From contig NZ_BJXX01000068.1 of NCBI RefSeq assembly GCF_007991215.1, positions 1 through 64,000 of the forward strand: DNA of 64,000 bases, given 5' to 3'. A program made the translations under genes and the position numbers. Shown here piece by piece: positions 63,998-64,000 of this stretch (positions within the stretch are counted from its first letter, which is position 1; every line of letters begins with the position of its first letter). Below the pieces are notes generated by a model. That model saw nothing but the letters and a program-made list of their open reading frames with translations, was not told the origin of the DNA and did not search any database. Source of the DNA: Aneurinibacillus danicus. Its GTDB lineage: Bacteria; Bacillota; Bacilli; Aneurinibacillales; Aneurinibacillaceae.

Positions 63998-64000
63998 TAA

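Noticed and set aside
1-64000. CRISPR arrays, tRNA or rRNA genes, phage attachment sites
   Set aside because: No regularly spaced direct repeats, cloverleaf sequences, rRNA segments or integrase genes were recognised on either strand.

Overview
The window looks like a chromosome segment of a Gram-positive, endospore-forming-type Bacillales bacterium, possibly close to Aneurinibacillus or Brevibacillus (inference). The support is: Shine-Dalgarno sequences of the AGGAGG type, frequent TTG/GTG starts, a B. megaterium-like anaerobic cobalamin operon with a CbiH60-type fusion, a yybP-ykoY riboswitch, PspA, and Bacillus-type NtrC/AcoR regulators. Base composition is uneven: the polysaccharide and nitrile regions are AT-rich, the cobalamin and acyl-CoA operons are GC-richer.

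Layout. (1) 1-4460: a thiamine-diphosphate enzyme and a carboxymuconolactone-decarboxylase-like protein, then a frameshifted beta-helix gene bracketed by an inverted relic of the decarboxylase 3' end, which abuts an IS630-type transposase scrap. (2) 4463-22228: a two-armed surface polysaccharide locus. The leftward arm holds a membrane NDP-sugar dehydratase, an aminotransferase, an initiating sugar transferase and a pilin-like protein. The rightward arm, behind a good sigma-A promoter and a long leader, holds glycosyltransferases, a Wzz/BY-kinase fusion, Wzx, Wzy and a WbpA/B/E/D-like set suggesting a diacetamido-uronic acid sugar. (3) 22334-28051: a decayed small gene, an HD-GYP protein, a two-component pair and a zinc alcohol dehydrogenase. 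(4) 28150-43151: a cobalamin riboswitch with terminator, then cbiMNQO, cbiH60, X, J, C, D, ET, L, F, G, A and cobA-hemD: cobalt uptake plus corrin ring synthesis to cobyrinic acid a,c-diamide. (5) 43207-46502: HU, a PspA pair, a manganese (yybP-ykoY) riboswitch upstream of a protein-kinase-like gene, and a 31-residue membrane peptide. (6) 46707-58622: a nitrile utilisation island. A single protein joins an AmiC/UrtA-type amide-binding domain to a sigma-54 activator. It faces a well-formed -24/-12 promoter that precedes an AtzG/GatC-like small protein, a signature amidase, cobalt-type nitrile hydratase (beta, alpha, accessory), aliphatic amidase, an AmiB-like AAA+ protein and a second cbiMNQO cobalt transporter. 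(7) 58864-63941: a PAS sigma-54 activator and a -24/-12 promoter driving enoyl-CoA hydratase, hydroxyacyl-CoA dehydrogenase, acyl-CoA dehydrogenase and a hydrolase.

The most interesting unit is region 6. Nitrile hydratase needs cobalt (motif CTLCSC), and the cluster carries its own cobalt importer. That importer is a paralogue of the B12-controlled one and still has the 3' B12-box part of a cobalamin riboswitch upstream of cbiM, while the core and terminator are missing. This suggests a B12-regulated transporter was recruited to supply a nitrile-degrading enzyme under amide/sigma-54 control. The Mn riboswitch/kinase arrangement, the hairpin covering the AmiB-like start, and a Ser-to-Pro change in the Walker A motif of the BY-kinase are secondary highlights.
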